From positions 1 through 64,000 of the forward strand of contig NZ_JQMP01000003.1 of assembly GCF_000744775.1 (NCBI RefSeq): DNA of 64,000 nucleotides, given 5' to 3'. This document shows, in pieces, positions 9,268 to 18,590 of the stretch. Position numbers and translations under genes: made by a program. Positions within the stretch are counted from its first letter, which is position 1. Each line of letters starts with the position of its first letter. Source of the stretch: Thermorudis peleae (GTDB lineage Bacteria > Chloroflexota > Chloroflexia > Thermomicrobiales > Thermomicrobiaceae). Under the pieces are notes generated by a model. That model was not told the origin of the DNA and searched no databases. It saw only the letters and a program-made list of their open reading frames with translations.

Positions 9268-9825
9268 ATGGCAGTACGACCGATTATCACGGAAGGCGAT
9301 CCACGACTGCGGCAGAAGGCGGTGCGCATCCGAACGATTGACGAGGATATTCGCCGGTTGGCGCAGGACATGTGGGATACCTTGGAAGCCGCCGAAGGGG
9401 TGGGACTGGCAGCACCACAGGTAGGCGTCCTACGCCGGCTCATTATCGTGAGCATCCCAGCTGGTTTTGAGCACGAAGACGACCCTGAGATTAAGCTCAC
9501 CTTAGTCAATCCGGAGATTATCAAGGCGAGCGGGCGGCAAGTTGGCCCAGAAGGCTGCCTCAGCATCCCGAATTGGGTGGGCGATGTGCCACGCGCGATG
9601 AATGTCACGGTGCGTGCCCGTGACTTGCAAGACCGCGAGGTGCGGATCAAAGCCCATGGGTTCCTTGCCCGTGTTTTGCAGCACGAGATCGATCACCTCG
9701 ATGGCATTCTCTTCATCGACCGCGTGGAAGACAAGTCGACGCTCCGCTACGTGCCTGACGAGGGCGAGGAAGCCGAGCCGCGTGTTCCGGTCTCGGCCCC
9801 CGTTGTATCGCCGGCCAACACGTAA
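9268..9825 (+). CDS. def: Peptide deformylase
   Basis: Removes the N-formyl group from nascent proteins. All three family motifs are present: GVGLAAPQVG, EGCLSIP with the metal-binding Cys, and QHEIDHLDG with the two His ligands and catalytic Glu. The product is 185 residues with a short acidic, Pro-rich C-terminal tail. ATG 9268 is preceded by GAGGGA; an upstream in-frame GTG at 9223 would add 15 low-complexity residues and is less likely. A TATACT hexamer at 9218-9223 could serve as a -10 box, but I see no matching -35. Confidence 0.95.
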   Translation: MAVRPIITEGDPRLRQKAVRIRTIDEDIRRLAQDMWDTLEAAEGVGLAAPQVGVLRRLIIVSIPAGFEHEDDPEIKLTLVNPEIIKASGRQVGPEGCLSIPNWVGDVPRAMNVTVRARDLQDREVRIKAHGFLARVLQHEIDHLDGILFIDRVEDKSTLRYVPDEGEEAEPRVPVSAPVVSPANT

Positions 9826-9827
9826 CG

Positions 9828-10487
9828 TTAGACAATCACTTCTGGCTGGTGAACGCGGGCTTGCTCCGCCTCGATAATGGCGCTAATTGTTGCCACCGTC
9901 TCCTCGAGCCGGTCGTGCTCGTTGAAGACGACATAGTCAAAGTCGTAGACGCATTCTAACTCGCGCGAGGCCGTCGCAATCCGCTCCATCAGTGTCGCTG
10001 GGTCGTCCGTCTTGCGCTGGCGGAGTCGCTGCATCAGTTCACTCATTGATGGTGGAGCGAGGAAGATCAAGACAGCCTGCGGCACAAGGCGGCGAATTGA
10101 CGCTGCTCCTTGGACATCAACCTTGACGACCACTGACTTGCCAGCACGCAACGCCCGACGAATCCGCTCCTTGGGCACGCCATAGAGATGGCCATAGACT
10201 TCGGCCGATTCAAGAAATTCGCCGCGCTCACGGGCTTCGAGAAACTCCTCGCGCGACATGAAATAGTAATGGACGCCGTCGATTTCACCGGGTCGACGCG
10301 GCCGCGTCGTCGCCGTAACGGCAAAATGGAAATCGGGGAAGCGCTCGCGCATGCGCTCAATCACGGTATCCTTGCCAACACCGGAGGGCCCTGAGATCAC
10401 AATGAGCTTTGGACGAACACGTTGGCGCAAAGCCTCAAGGAGCTCGTCGGCTTGCGCATTCAGCCCGAGATCGTCCCGCACGCTCAC
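9828..10487 (-). CDS. gmk: Guanylate kinase
   Basis: Phosphorylates GMP to GDP with ATP. The P-loop is SGPSGVGKD, followed by the GMP-binding region TTRPRRPGEIDGVHYYF and the lid segment RQRKTDDPATLMERI. The product is 219 residues, with a ~30-residue N-terminal extension before the P-loop. GTG 10487 is chosen because an AGAGGAAA Shine-Dalgarno site precedes it; the frame stays open to 10625 without a site. It converges on def (stops 3 nt apart) and diverges from the RqcH gene. Confidence 0.94.
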   Translation of the reverse strand: MSVRDDLGLNAQADELLEALRQRVRPKLIVISGPSGVGKDTVIERMRERFPDFHFAVTATTRPRRPGEIDGVHYYFMSREEFLEARERGEFLESAEVYGHLYGVPKERIRRALRAGKSVVVKVDVQGAASIRRLVPQAVLIFLAPPSMSELMQRLRQRKTDDPATLMERIATASRELECVYDFDYVVFNEHDRLEETVATISAIIEAEQARVHQPEVIV

Positions 10488-10606
10488 GTTTCCTCTTCTC
10501 CCGCACGCGCCCGCTCTGCTCCAGGGCGTGACAACTGCCCCGTTGAGGCCATTGTGCCACATGCCTTTGCGTACGTGAACGGCAACAACGAAGGAATGTG
10601 TCACCA

Positions 10607-12379
10607 ATGTTTGATGTGCTGACAATAGCTGCTCTCAGCGACGAACTACGCGCCAAGATTGTCCCAAGCCGGGTGCAGCGTGTCTTTGCCATCGACCGCT
10701 GGACGTTCGGGCTGGAATGCTACGCTGGAAAGCGCTGGTATGTTCTCGTCTCGATCGCCCCACAGGATGCCTGGGTGACACTGCAAACCGAGCCGCCCAC
10801 GCACGACCCGTCGCTCGTTACCCCATTTTTGCTCTTGTTGCGGAAATACGTCCGCGGTGGGCGGCTCACAGCCGTCTCCCAGCCTGACCTTGAGCGCGTG
10901 CTCTTTCTTGATTTCGAGCACTGGCTGGAAGACGATGACGAGGAGGGCAGGCTTGTCCAAACACGGCTCGCACTCGAGGTGATGGGGCGTTACAGCAATG
11001 CGGTGCTGGTCGCTCAGGAGAGCGGCAAGATCCTCGACGCACTCAAGCGCGTGACGCCTGACATGAGCAGCGCTCGCCCAGTTCTACCCGGCCGGCCCTA
11101 CACGTTGCCCCCAAGCCAACTGAAGCACGATCCACGGGGGCTCTCGCCAGCACTGCTTGCTGGGCTGCTGCGCGATCAGCCGCCGCAAGCGCCGCTGTCA
11201 AGTGCGCTCGTGCAGACGTTGCTCGGCTTTAGCCCACAGATGGCGCGCGAAGCAGCCTATCGCGCCTGTGGCGATCCAGCGCTGCCAGTGCACGAGGCAC
11301 TCGAGGATCCAGAGGTAATCGAGCGCCTTGCAGCAGCGATTGCGGCAATCCTTCAGCCACTGGCAGACCACAGCTGGGAGCCGAGTGTCTACCTCAGCCA
11401 GGACGAAGCGGTCGCGTTTGCGGCCATTTCGCTTTCCTATCTCCGCGGAATGGACGTCGAGCGTTACACCTGGATATCTGAAGCGATCAAGCGCTACCGA
11501 CAGGCCCACCAGCAGGCCAAGGGTGTAGCCGAGAGCACGCAGGAACGCTATGCCGCACGCCGACAGCGGTTGCTCGCACGCATCCAAGAGGAACGGGCGC
11601 GACTTGCAGCCCGCATCCACTCGCTCGAGCAAGAGCTTGCGCGGAGTGCCGACGCCGAGCGTTTGCGGGAGATGGGGGAAATGCTCTATGCCTACCTGCA
11701 CACAATCACACCCGGGCAGACGGCACTCGATGTCGACGGCATGACCATCCCGCTTGATCCGCAACGCTCGCCGGTTGAGAATGCCCAGCATTACTTTGAG
11801 CTCTATCGTAAGGCCAAAGCCGCGCTCAGCCAGCTGCCAGAACGGCTGGAGGCAGCGCGAACCGAGCTTGCCTACCTTGAACAGCTTGCGACGCTGGTCG
11901 AGCTCGCTGATACTGCTGAGACGCTTGAGCAGCTTGGGCGAGAACTCGAGGACTACCGCACGCACCGGCAATCGCCGGCACCTGCTGCCAGGCAGCGGCA
12001 GGCGACGAAGCTACGGAGTTGGCGCACACCGAATGGCGACCGCATCTACGTCGGACGCAATGGCGCAGAAAATGAGCGGATTACGTTCGAGATCGCGCGG
12101 CCGCATGACACGTGGTTACACGTGCGCGGCATGCCGGGGGCTCACGTTGTCGTGCGATGGAATAGCCAGCCGAATGAGGAGACGTTGCAGCAGGCGGCAG
12201 CGCTTGCTGCCTGGTTTAGCCGGGGACGAACCGATACGCGCGTCGCCGTCGATGCGACAGAGCGGCGCTTTGTGCAGCGGATTCCGAACGCTGGGCCAGG
12301 TATGGTGCGCTATCGGAATGAGCGCACCCTCAGCGTGCGGCCAAAGCCACCTGAGGAACTTCCCCTTGTACCAGCCTAG
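10607..12379 (+). CDS. rqcH: RqcH/NFACT-family ribosome quality control protein
   Basis: An NFACT (FbpA/Rqc2-like) protein of 590 residues. In bacteria RqcH binds stalled 50S subunits carrying peptidyl-tRNA and directs alanine-tail addition. The N-terminal NFACT-N region shows the family stretches LALEVMGRYSNAVLV and DALKRVTPDMSSARPVLPG. A long charged coiled-coil section (rough residues 300-440, rich in RLLARIQEERARLAARI) follows. The C-terminal NFACT-R (DUF814) domain has GDRIYVGRNGAENERITF and HDTWLHVRGMPGAHVVVR. ATG 10607 is preferred; a GTG nine bases upstream overlaps the AAGGA site. Confidence 0.92.
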   Translation: MFDVLTIAALSDELRAKIVPSRVQRVFAIDRWTFGLECYAGKRWYVLVSIAPQDAWVTLQTEPPTHDPSLVTPFLLLLRKYVRGGRLTAVSQPDLERVLFLDFEHWLEDDDEEGRLVQTRLALEVMGRYSNAVLVAQESGKILDALKRVTPDMSSARPVLPGRPYTLPPSQLKHDPRGLSPALLAGLLRDQPPQAPLSSALVQTLLGFSPQMAREAAYRACGDPALPVHEALEDPEVIERLAAAIAAILQPLADHSWEPSVYLSQDEAVAFAAISLSYLRGMDVERYTWISEAIKRYRQAHQQAKGVAESTQERYAARRQRLLARIQEERARLAARIHSLEQELARSADAERLREMGEMLYAYLHTITPGQTALDVDGMTIPLDPQRSPVENAQHYFELYRKAKAALSQLPERLEAARTELAYLEQLATLVELADTAETLEQLGRELEDYRTHRQSPAPAARQRQATKLRSWRTPNGDRIYVGRNGAENERITFEIARPHDTWLHVRGMPGAHVVVRWNSQPNEETLQQAAALAAWFSRGRTDTRVAVDATERRFVQRIPNAGPGMVRYRNERTLSVRPKPPEELPLVPA

Positions 12380-12386
12380 GAATGGC

Positions 12387-13181
12387 CTAACTGGAGCGCC
12401 GCTCCGGCGGGCGAGCAAAGCGACCGAGCAACAAGCCCAGCTCAAAGAGCAAGTACATCGGCGCAGCGACAAGCATCATGTTGAACGGGTCAGGGGTTGG
12501 CGTAATGATGGCAGCGATGACCATAACGATCACCACCGCAAGGCGGCGGAAGGAAGCTAAGCGCTTCACCGACACGATGCCGAGCCGCACCAGCAGGTAG
12601 ATCACAATCGGCGTCTCAAAGACAACGCCAACCCAGAGCAGCAGCGTAAGGTAGAACGAGATCACTTCTTGCGCGCGGAAGTCGGCCCGAAATACACCAC
12701 TGCCAAAGTGGGAGAGGAAATCCAACGCGCGCGGGACGAGGACGAAGAAGGCAAAGAGCACACCAGCCACAAACATCAAGGTCACAAAGGGCAAGGCACG
12801 GAAAAGGTAATAGCGCTCTTTGCGCGTCAGACCTGGCGCCAGAAAGCGGATCAACTGGTAAATGATCACCGGCATGGCGAAGGCGAAGCCAATATAGAGT
12901 GCGACTTTGGTGTAAACGATGAACGGTTCGGTTGGCGAAATAGCCTGCAAGTTATTCAGGCCCGACATCCGCTCGATCAGATGGAGTGCTGGAAACGCCA
13001 ACGCCAAGCCGATAACGAAACCGACGGCGACCGCAAGGACTGAGTAAATCAGGCGTGTGCGGAGCTCCGCCAGGTGCTCCTGGAGGGTCATTTCTTTATA
13101 AAATTCTTCTGGCTCAGGCTCCGGCTCAGCTGGCCTGGCGACGTTGCCTTGTCCCCGCATCCGGTCGAGCAAGCTTACCAT
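12387..13181 (-). CDS. tatC: Twin-arginine translocase subunit TatC
   Basis: Integral membrane receptor of the Tat pathway, which exports folded proteins with an RR signal. It is 264 residues with six predicted membrane spans. The conserved cytoplasmic N-terminal motif appears as TLQEHLAELRTRL, and SPTEPF matches the conserved periplasmic-loop Pro/Glu region. A 30-residue Glu/Pro-rich N-terminal extension precedes it. No tatA is adjacent. A likely client is encoded in the same window: the binding lipoprotein at 59060 has an RRMFLR signal. It converges on the RqcH gene and lies downstream of a terminator after acpP, so it probably has its own promoter. Confidence 0.95.
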   Translation of the reverse strand: MVSLLDRMRGQGNVARPAEPEPEPEEFYKEMTLQEHLAELRTRLIYSVLAVAVGFVIGLALAFPALHLIERMSGLNNLQAISPTEPFIVYTKVALYIGFAFAMPVIIYQLIRFLAPGLTRKERYYLFRALPFVTLMFVAGVLFAFFVLVPRALDFLSHFGSGVFRADFRAQEVISFYLTLLLWVGVVFETPIVIYLLVRLGIVSVKRLASFRRLAVVIVMVIAAIITPTPDPFNMMLVAAPMYLLFELGLLLGRFARPPERRSS

Positions 13182-13256
13182 CGTCTGCTACCCGTGCTCT
13201 CGCAAGACCCGCACTCCGTTGCCATTAAGCGTAGCAAAAGCGCGCGGAACGACAAA

Positions 13257-13287
13257 GACGGCGCGGAGCCGTGCTGCTCGCGCCGTC
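13257..13287 (-). terminator. Intrinsic terminator after acpP
   Basis: A perfect 9-bp GC stem (13257-13265 with 13279-13287) closes a 13-nt loop. Read on the minus strand it is followed by tttgtcgtt. It ends the fab/acpP transcript before tatC. Confidence 0.75.
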
Positions 13288-13308
13288 CACCGCGGTCTCA
13301 GCACACGC

Positions 13309-13557
13309 CTATTGGTTCAGGTGCTCTTCGATGAACTGGATTGCGTCGCGTACGGTGACGATATTGGATGCCTCTTCGTCAGAAATCTCAATGCCGAACT
13401 CTTCCTCGAGTTGCATGATCAATTCAACAAGATCGAGGGAATCCGCGTTGAGATCCTTGACGAATTCGGCATCGGGCGTCACTTCACTCGGATCAACGCC
13501 AAGCTGCTCGGCGACGACTGCTTGGACGCGCTGAAAAATCGGTGACTCTGTCGACAC
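13309..13557 (-). CDS. acpP: Acyl carrier protein
   Basis: Carries growing acyl chains on a 4'-phosphopantetheine arm. The modified serine sits in the canonical [10 protein letters not shown] motif, and the protein is small (82 residues) and acidic. The GTG at 13557 is preferred because GGAGG lies seven bases upstream; the ATG two codons earlier overlaps that site. It closes the fatty-acid gene block and is followed by a terminator. It is separated from fabG by accC and nusB, an unusual order. Confidence 0.95.
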   Translation of the reverse strand: MSTESPIFQRVQAVVAEQLGVDPSEVTPDAEFVKDLNADSLDLVELIMQLEEEFGIEISDEEASNIVTVRDAIQFIEEHLNQ

Positions 13558-13642
13558 AGTCATACCTCCCCATTCGCCTCACACGCCCGTTTATCGCGCG
13601 TAGTATGCCCAAGGCAACACGATCTCGACAAGGGATGCGGAA

Positions 13643-14068
13643 TTAGCTTGGCGAGGCAAGGTTCGTTGCAATTGTCCCAAGGACGCCGTTGACAAACCGG
13701 CTCGAGTTCTCGCCGCCATACTGCTTTGCGAGCTCGACGGCCTCGTTAATCGCCGCCTTGAGTGGCACATCAGCTTCGTGAAGCAGCTCGTAGATCGCAA
13801 TCCGCAGGATGTTCCGGTCGACTGGCGGCAGTTGCGCAACGGGGAAGGCTGGAGCAGCCGCGGCAATCCGCTGGTCGATATCGTCCCGATGAGCGAGCAC
13901 GCCGCGCACCAGACGCTCAAGGTAACGCCGCACCGGCTGCGCAATTGACACATTCTCAAGATACCGCGCAAGCACGTCTTCAGGATCGTGGCGTGCAACG
14001 TCGATCTCATAGAGGACTTGCAACGCCAGGATTCGCGCCTGCCGGCGTGTTCGGCTGAGCGTCGCCAC
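13643..14068 (-). CDS. nusB: Transcription antitermination factor NusB
   Basis: NusB binds boxA with NusE (S10) in rRNA antitermination complexes. The all-helical family is recognised from [49 protein letters not shown] and [11 protein letters not shown] 14068 is chosen because GGAGG lies five bases upstream, giving 141 residues, the normal NusB length. A start at ATG 14080 would consume part of that site. It lies between accC and acpP on the same strand. Confidence 0.93.
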   Translation of the reverse strand: MATLSRTRRQARILALQVLYEIDVARHDPEDVLARYLENVSIAQPVRRYLERLVRGVLAHRDDIDQRIAAAAPAFPVAQLPPVDRNILRIAIYELLHEADVPLKAAINEAVELAKQYGGENSSRFVNGVLGTIATNLASPS

Positions 14069-14200
14069 TCGTGCCTCCATATCACAGCACAAACCGCGTG
14101 TCGTCTCGCCCTCCCATGCCCCAGACCACTCAACCACAGTCCAACGGGCTACCCCGTTCGACCTCCATTCGTGATTGTACCCAATGGACATGAGTGCCAG

Positions 14201-15559
14201 TCATGCAGTAAGCGAAGCACCGTTCAGGTACGAGGCCAAGAAGGTCGTTGTTGCGCGGCCTTCCTGCACAACGGGATGCTCGAGCAGTTCGAGATAGAGC
14301 GGAATTGGGGTAGGGACACCGACGATCACGGTCTCGCGCAACGCCCGATGAAGCCGGCGGATGGCGCTCGGTCGATCCGGCCCCCAGGCGATGATCTTAG
14401 CCAGCAAGGAGTCATAGTATGGCGGGATCGTGTAGCCGGGATAGAGGTGGGAATCGACACGAATGCCCGGTCCTGCTGGCAAGAGCAGTTCCGTGACCTG
14501 GCCAACGCGTGGCGTGAACTGCTGCGCCGGGTCCTCGGCTGTCACCCGGACTTCAATCGCGTGTCCACGCGGGCGCCGGTCGTCTTCAGAGAGGGTCAGA
14601 CGCTCGCCGGCAGCAATGGCGAGTTGCCAGTGCACAAGGTCAACGCCGGTAACCATCTCAGTGACCGGATGTTCGACCTGGAGCCGTGCATTTGCCTCCG
14701 TGAAGTAAAACCGGCCGTTGCGATCAACGAGGAATTCGAAGGTGCCTGCGCCGACATACCCGACAGCCTTGGCACCGCGCACTGCCGCTTTGTGCAATGC
14801 CTCGCGCACTTTGGCGGGCAAGTTTGGCGCTGGGGCTTCTTCAATCAGCTTCTGGTACCGGCGCTGGATGGAACAATCGCGTTCGCCCAAGGCAACCACG
14901 TTGCCGTACTGGTCAGCGAGGATTTGCACCTCAACGTGACGTGGGTCTTCAAGGTAGCGTTCGAGGTAGACGGAGCCGTCGCCAAAGGCGGCGTGCGCCT
15001 CCTGCTGAGCGAGTGCCAGTGCTTGGGCAAGCTCACTTTCGTGGCGCACGATGCGCATTCCCCGGCCACCGCCGCCAGCAACAGCTTTAATGAGCAGCGG
15101 ATAGCCGATGGACTTCGCCAGCTTTCGCGCTTCCTGGGGCCCACTGACCGGCTCCTCCGTCCCTGGAATCACCGGGAGACCAGCTTGGCTCATCATGCGG
15201 CGTGCTTCGGCTTTGTCGCCAAGCGCGGAGAGGACCGAGGGAGGAGGCCCGATAAAGGTGATGCGGCACTCCTGGCACACTTCGGCAAAGACTGGATTTT
15301 CGGAGAGAAATCCGTAGCCAGGATGGATGGCATCACAGCCAGTCACCTCAGCGGCACTGATAATCGCCGCAAGGGCGTTATAGCTTCGTTCGGCAGGCGG
15401 CGGGCCGATGCAGATGGCTTCGTCGGCGAGCCGCACCGGCAAGGAGTCGCGGTCGGCCTCAGAGTAAGCCACGACCGCTGGGATGCCAAGCTCCCGGCAG
15501 GCGCGGAGCACCCGCAGGGCAATTTCGCCACGATTCGCAATTAACACTTTCCGAAACAT
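14201..15559 (-). CDS. accC: Biotin carboxylase subunit of acetyl-CoA carboxylase
   Basis: ATP-dependent carboxylation of biotin on the carrier protein, the first half-reaction of malonyl-CoA synthesis. It is 452 residues with IANRGEIALRVLRAC at the N-terminus, the ATP-grasp glycine loop AGGGGRGMR and HPGYGFLSEN. The metal/biotin-binding segment reads TEANARLQVEHPVTEMVTG, keeping the catalytic Glu, Asn and Arg, although flanking residues differ from the usual IEMNTRIQ. VRVTAEDP replaces the common CRINAEDP. No biotin carrier gene (accB) is next to it. It lies 6 nt after fabG in the same operon. A biotin carboxylase of another acyl-CoA carboxylase is possible. Confidence 0.9.
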   Translation of the reverse strand: MFRKVLIANRGEIALRVLRACRELGIPAVVAYSEADRDSLPVRLADEAICIGPPPAERSYNALAAIISAAEVTGCDAIHPGYGFLSENPVFAEVCQECRITFIGPPPSVLSALGDKAEARRMMSQAGLPVIPGTEEPVSGPQEARKLAKSIGYPLLIKAVAGGGGRGMRIVRHESELAQALALAQQEAHAAFGDGSVYLERYLEDPRHVEVQILADQYGNVVALGERDCSIQRRYQKLIEEAPAPNLPAKVREALHKAAVRGAKAVGYVGAGTFEFLVDRNGRFYFTEANARLQVEHPVTEMVTGVDLVHWQLAIAAGERLTLSEDDRRPRGHAIEVRVTAEDPAQQFTPRVGQVTELLLPAGPGIRVDSHLYPGYTIPPYYDSLLAKIIAWGPDRPSAIRRLHRALRETVIVGVPTPIPLYLELLEHPVVQEGRATTTFLASYLNGASLTA

Positions 15560-15565
15560 GGGTCC

Positions 15566-16318
15566 CTACGCTGCCATGAACAAGCCGCCGTCAACACAGA
15601 GCACAGCCCCCGTAATGTAGCGGGCACCCGGCGAAGCGAGGAAGGCGATCGCCTCTGCAACATCTTCGGGGGTGCCGTAATAGCCGAGCGGGATCTGCTT
15701 GAGGAGCTGTTCTTGCAGTTCAGCGGGAATTGCCTCCGTCAGTCGTGTCTCGATGAAACCTGGCACGACGGCATTGACGGTAATGCCTCGTGAGCCAACT
15801 TCACGGGCCAGGGCTTTGGTGAAGCCGATGATGCCAGCCTTGGCCGCGGCGTAGTTCGTTTGCCCAGCGTTACCGACTAAGCCGATAACGGAACTCAGAT
15901 TGATGATGCGCCCGTAGCGTTGGCGCATCATTGGGCGCACCGCCGCGCGCGAGCAGAGGAAGGTGCCCTTCAAGTTCGTGGTGATCACCGCGTCCCAGTC
16001 CTCTTCGCGCATCCGCATGATCAGCATATCCCGGGTGATGCCGGCGTTGTTGACCAAGACATCGAGGCGACCGAAGCGATTGACAACATCAAGGATCATT
16101 TGCCCGACTTGCTCCGCGTTCGTCACGTCGGCCTGGTAGGCAATCGCCTTGCCGCCGTGCGCTTCAATTTCACGGACGACCTCGTCAGCAAGGGCAGGAT
16201 CAGAGCGGTAATTCACCACGACGGGATAGCCATCTCGGGCAAGGCGGAGGGCCGTTGCGCGGCCAATACCCCGAACTGCGCCGGTAACGATCGCGGCGCC
16301 ACGTTCCTCATGACTCAC
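15566..16318 (-). CDS. fabG: 3-oxoacyl-[ACP] reductase
   Basis: NADPH-dependent short-chain dehydrogenase that reduces beta-ketoacyl-ACP in fatty acid elongation. It is 250 residues with the cofactor motif VTGAVRGIGRATA (TGxxxGIG), NNAG, the catalytic Ser in INLSSVIG and YAAAKAG (YxxxK). The C-terminal ITGAVLCVDGGLFMA is typical. GTG 16318 is chosen for the GGAGGAGG site nine bases upstream, which lies inside the end of fabD, so the genes overlap by 11 nt and are probably translationally coupled. Confidence 0.94.
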   Translation of the reverse strand: MSHEERGAAIVTGAVRGIGRATALRLARDGYPVVVNYRSDPALADEVVREIEAHGGKAIAYQADVTNAEQVGQMILDVVNRFGRLDVLVNNAGITRDMLIMRMREEDWDAVITTNLKGTFLCSRAAVRPMMRQRYGRIINLSSVIGLVGNAGQTNYAAAKAGIIGFTKALAREVGSRGITVNAVVPGFIETRLTEAIPAELQEQLLKQIPLGYYGTPEDVAEAIAFLASPGARYITGAVLCVDGGLFMAA

Positions 16319-17264
16319 GGGTGCCAACCTCCTCCCCGCGTGACCGTGTGCGTGGCGTCGGTTTGTCAGCAGCACATTCTGGCAATAATGCTTCGGCGGT
16401 GTGCACTGTTGCGTGCGGCACAATGCGCGGGATCAGCCCGGCCAGCACGCGGCCGGGACCGACTTCGTAGAACGTCTGGGCGCCGAGTGCAACGGCCGCC
16501 TGGACGACATCGATCCACCGGACGGGGGCAGCAATCTGCGCCAAGATTGCCTCACGGATCTCGTCGGGGTCAGTCCGGGGACGAGCATCGACGTTGGCGA
16601 TGAGCGGCGCAATCGGCGGCCGGAGGGCAACGCCTGCAACGAGCGGACGCAACCCCTCGATGACTGGGCGCATGAGCGAGGAATGGAACGCGGCGTTGAC
16701 CGGCAAGGGGACGACGCGGCGTGCGCCACGCTCACGCGCGAGCGTGGTGGCTGCGGCGAGAGCTTCCTGCGTGCCGCTCAGGGTAATCTGTCCCGGTGCG
16801 TTAATGTTCGCCACTTCCGCGCCAGTAGCATGCGCGATCTCTTCGAGCACGGCACGGTCGAGGCCAATGACTGCGATCATGCCACCGGTAGCGTACTGCT
16901 CCATCAGTTCGCCACGCCGGCGAACGATCCGCAGGGCATCGTCGAGCGCAAGACTCTCGGCGACGACCAACGCGGTATATTCGCCCAGACTGTGACCAGC
17001 GATGCAGCACGGTGCAGGGAGCAGCCCTCGTTGTTGGAGGACACGCGCATAGGCGACGCTGACAACCAGCAACGCTGGTTGCTGGTTGCGCGTGGCCTGG
17101 AGTTCTTCAGCCGGCCCTTCAAAGATGATCTGCGAGAGCCGAAAGCCAAGCACGCGGTCAGCCGTTTCAAAGATAAGACGCGCGGCCGGTTCGGCCTGGG
17201 CCAGGGCACGCCCCATGCCGACATACTGGGAGCCCTGTCCCGGGAAGACCCACGCGACGCTCAT
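16308..17264 (-). CDS. fabD: Malonyl-CoA:ACP acyltransferase
   Basis: Transfers malonyl from CoA to ACP. It shows the N-terminal VFPGQGSQYVGMG motif, the nucleophile in GHSLGEYTA, and PLPVNAAFHSSLM with the catalytic His. It is 318 residues. ATG 17264 follows GGGAGG and overlaps the fabH stop as ATGA. The last ~20 residues are low-complexity and charged. Confidence 0.95.
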   Translation of the reverse strand: MSVAWVFPGQGSQYVGMGRALAQAEPAARLIFETADRVLGFRLSQIIFEGPAEELQATRNQQPALLVVSVAYARVLQQRGLLPAPCCIAGHSLGEYTALVVAESLALDDALRIVRRRGELMEQYATGGMIAVIGLDRAVLEEIAHATGAEVANINAPGQITLSGTQEALAAATTLARERGARRVVPLPVNAAFHSSLMRPVIEGLRPLVAGVALRPPIAPLIANVDARPRTDPDEIREAILAQIAAPVRWIDVVQAAVALGAQTFYEVGPGRVLAGLIPRIVPHATVHTAEALLPECAADKPTPRTRSRGEEVGTRES

Positions 17265-18274
17265 CCTGCCTCCCGTCCTGGCACACCCTGCCACCCCCAG
17301 CGCACCACGCTCGCCGCCCAGGCTAAGCCAGCTCCAAAGGCAACGAGCACGACGTTCATGCCAGGCTTCAACGCGCCAGCATCCGCGGCTTCGGCAAGAC
17401 AGATGGGCACAGAGGCAGCAGACGTGTTGCCATAGCGATCGATGTTGACCCAGACCTTCTCCATCGGCAGGCCAAGCCGCTTCGCAGCGGCATCGATGAT
17501 GCGCAGATTGGCCTGGTGCGGAATAAACAGGTCAATGTCCTGAGGCTGGAGGCCAGCTTGCTGAATGGCTTCGAGTGCGGCCTCGCCGAGGACGCGGACA
17601 GAGAAACGGAAGACTTCGCTGCCCTTCATCCGCATGTAGGGGCGCTTGGGTGGCGTTGCTCCATTGGCGCTGAGCAACTCGCGGAAGCCGTCGATGTACA
17701 AGCTCCACGCACCGGTCCCGTCTGAGCCGAGCACGGTCGAGAGGATGCCCTCATCCGCCGTGGTCGCTTGCAGAACGACAGCGCCTGCGCCATCGCCGAA
17801 GAGCACGCACGTGCTCCGATCCGAGAAGTCAACCCAGCGTGTCAGCGCGTCGACGCCGACAACGAGCACGGTTTGCGCCGTGCCAGCGGCGATGAACTGC
17901 GCGCCGACGGCGAGCGCGTAGACGAAGCCAGAACAGGCTGCTGCGAGGTCGAAGGCACCAGCCCGGCTGGCACCGAGTTCGGCCTGGAGGAGCGAAGCTG
18001 TGGACGGCATCAAGGTATCTGGGGTGACGGTTGCGACGATGACGAGGTCGAGCTGGTCTGGGCCAAGCCCGGCCGTTGCCAGCGCTTGGCGAGCAGCCGC
18101 GGCGGCCATTGCTGTCGTCGTCTCGGTTGGCGCAGCAAGGCGACGTTCACGGATACCCGTGCGCGCGACAATCCATTCGTCGGACGTCTCTACCATGTGC
18201 TCAAGGTCATGGTTTGTCAGCACACGATCGGGGAGATACGTACCCCATCCGGTGATCGTCGCCCGCCGCCCCAC
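17261..18274 (-). CDS. fabH: 3-oxoacyl-[ACP] synthase III
   Basis: Starts fatty acid synthesis by condensing acetyl- or branched acyl-CoA with malonyl-ACP. It is 337 residues. The catalytic triad is visible: Cys in AAACSGF, His in FIPHQANLRI and Asn in RYGNTSAAS. The N-terminal ITGWGTYLPDRVLTNHDL is typical. It overlaps fabD by 4 nt. plsX, often placed between rpmF and fabH in other bacteria, is absent here. Confidence 0.95.
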   Translation of the reverse strand: MGRRATITGWGTYLPDRVLTNHDLEHMVETSDEWIVARTGIRERRLAAPTETTTAMAAAAARQALATAGLGPDQLDLVIVATVTPDTLMPSTASLLQAELGASRAGAFDLAAACSGFVYALAVGAQFIAAGTAQTVLVVGVDALTRWVDFSDRSTCVLFGDGAGAVVLQATTADEGILSTVLGSDGTGAWSLYIDGFRELLSANGATPPKRPYMRMKGSEVFRFSVRVLGEAALEAIQQAGLQPQDIDLFIPHQANLRIIDAAAKRLGLPMEKVWVNIDRYGNTSAASVPICLAEAADAGALKPGMNVVLVAFGAGLAWAASVVRWGWQGVPGREAG

Positions 18275-18342
18275 CGCTACCCCTCCTGTTTATCTCGGAC
18301 TGCGCACCCCTGCCTGTCTCGTTGGTCGCTCGTTGCCGCCTC

Positions 18343-18555
18343 TTACTCGCGGTCAGCCCGGCGCTGCCGGCGCGCGCTGGCCGGCTCGATGACCTGCCGA
18401 CCACGATACGTGCCGCAATTTGGGCACACAAGGTGTGTTGGCTTCAGCTCGCCGCAAGCTGGGCAGGTCATAAGCTGCGGTAGCTTCAGGTATTGGTGGC
18501 GCCGGCGGTAGCCTTCGCGCCGCTTGCTTACTTTATGCTTTGGTAGCGCACCCAT
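18343..18555 (-). CDS. rpmF: 50S ribosomal protein L32
   Basis: Small ribosomal protein of 70 residues with the family start MGALPKHKVSKRREGYRR and a zinc ribbon of two CxxC pairs (CPACG and CPNCG). ATG 18555 follows GGGGAGGA. The yceD-rpmF-fab order is conserved in many bacteria. Confidence 0.96.
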   Translation of the reverse strand: MGALPKHKVSKRREGYRRRHQYLKLPQLMTCPACGELKPTHLVCPNCGTYRGRQVIEPASARRQRRADRE

Positions 18556-18590
18556 GGACTGTTCCTCCCCTTTACTCCAAGAAGGCCGCG

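Noticed and set aside
13988-15544. 518-codon plus-strand frame opposite accC
   Set aside because: Antisense to a strongly conserved enzyme; codon bias of GC-rich DNA leaves the opposite strand open.
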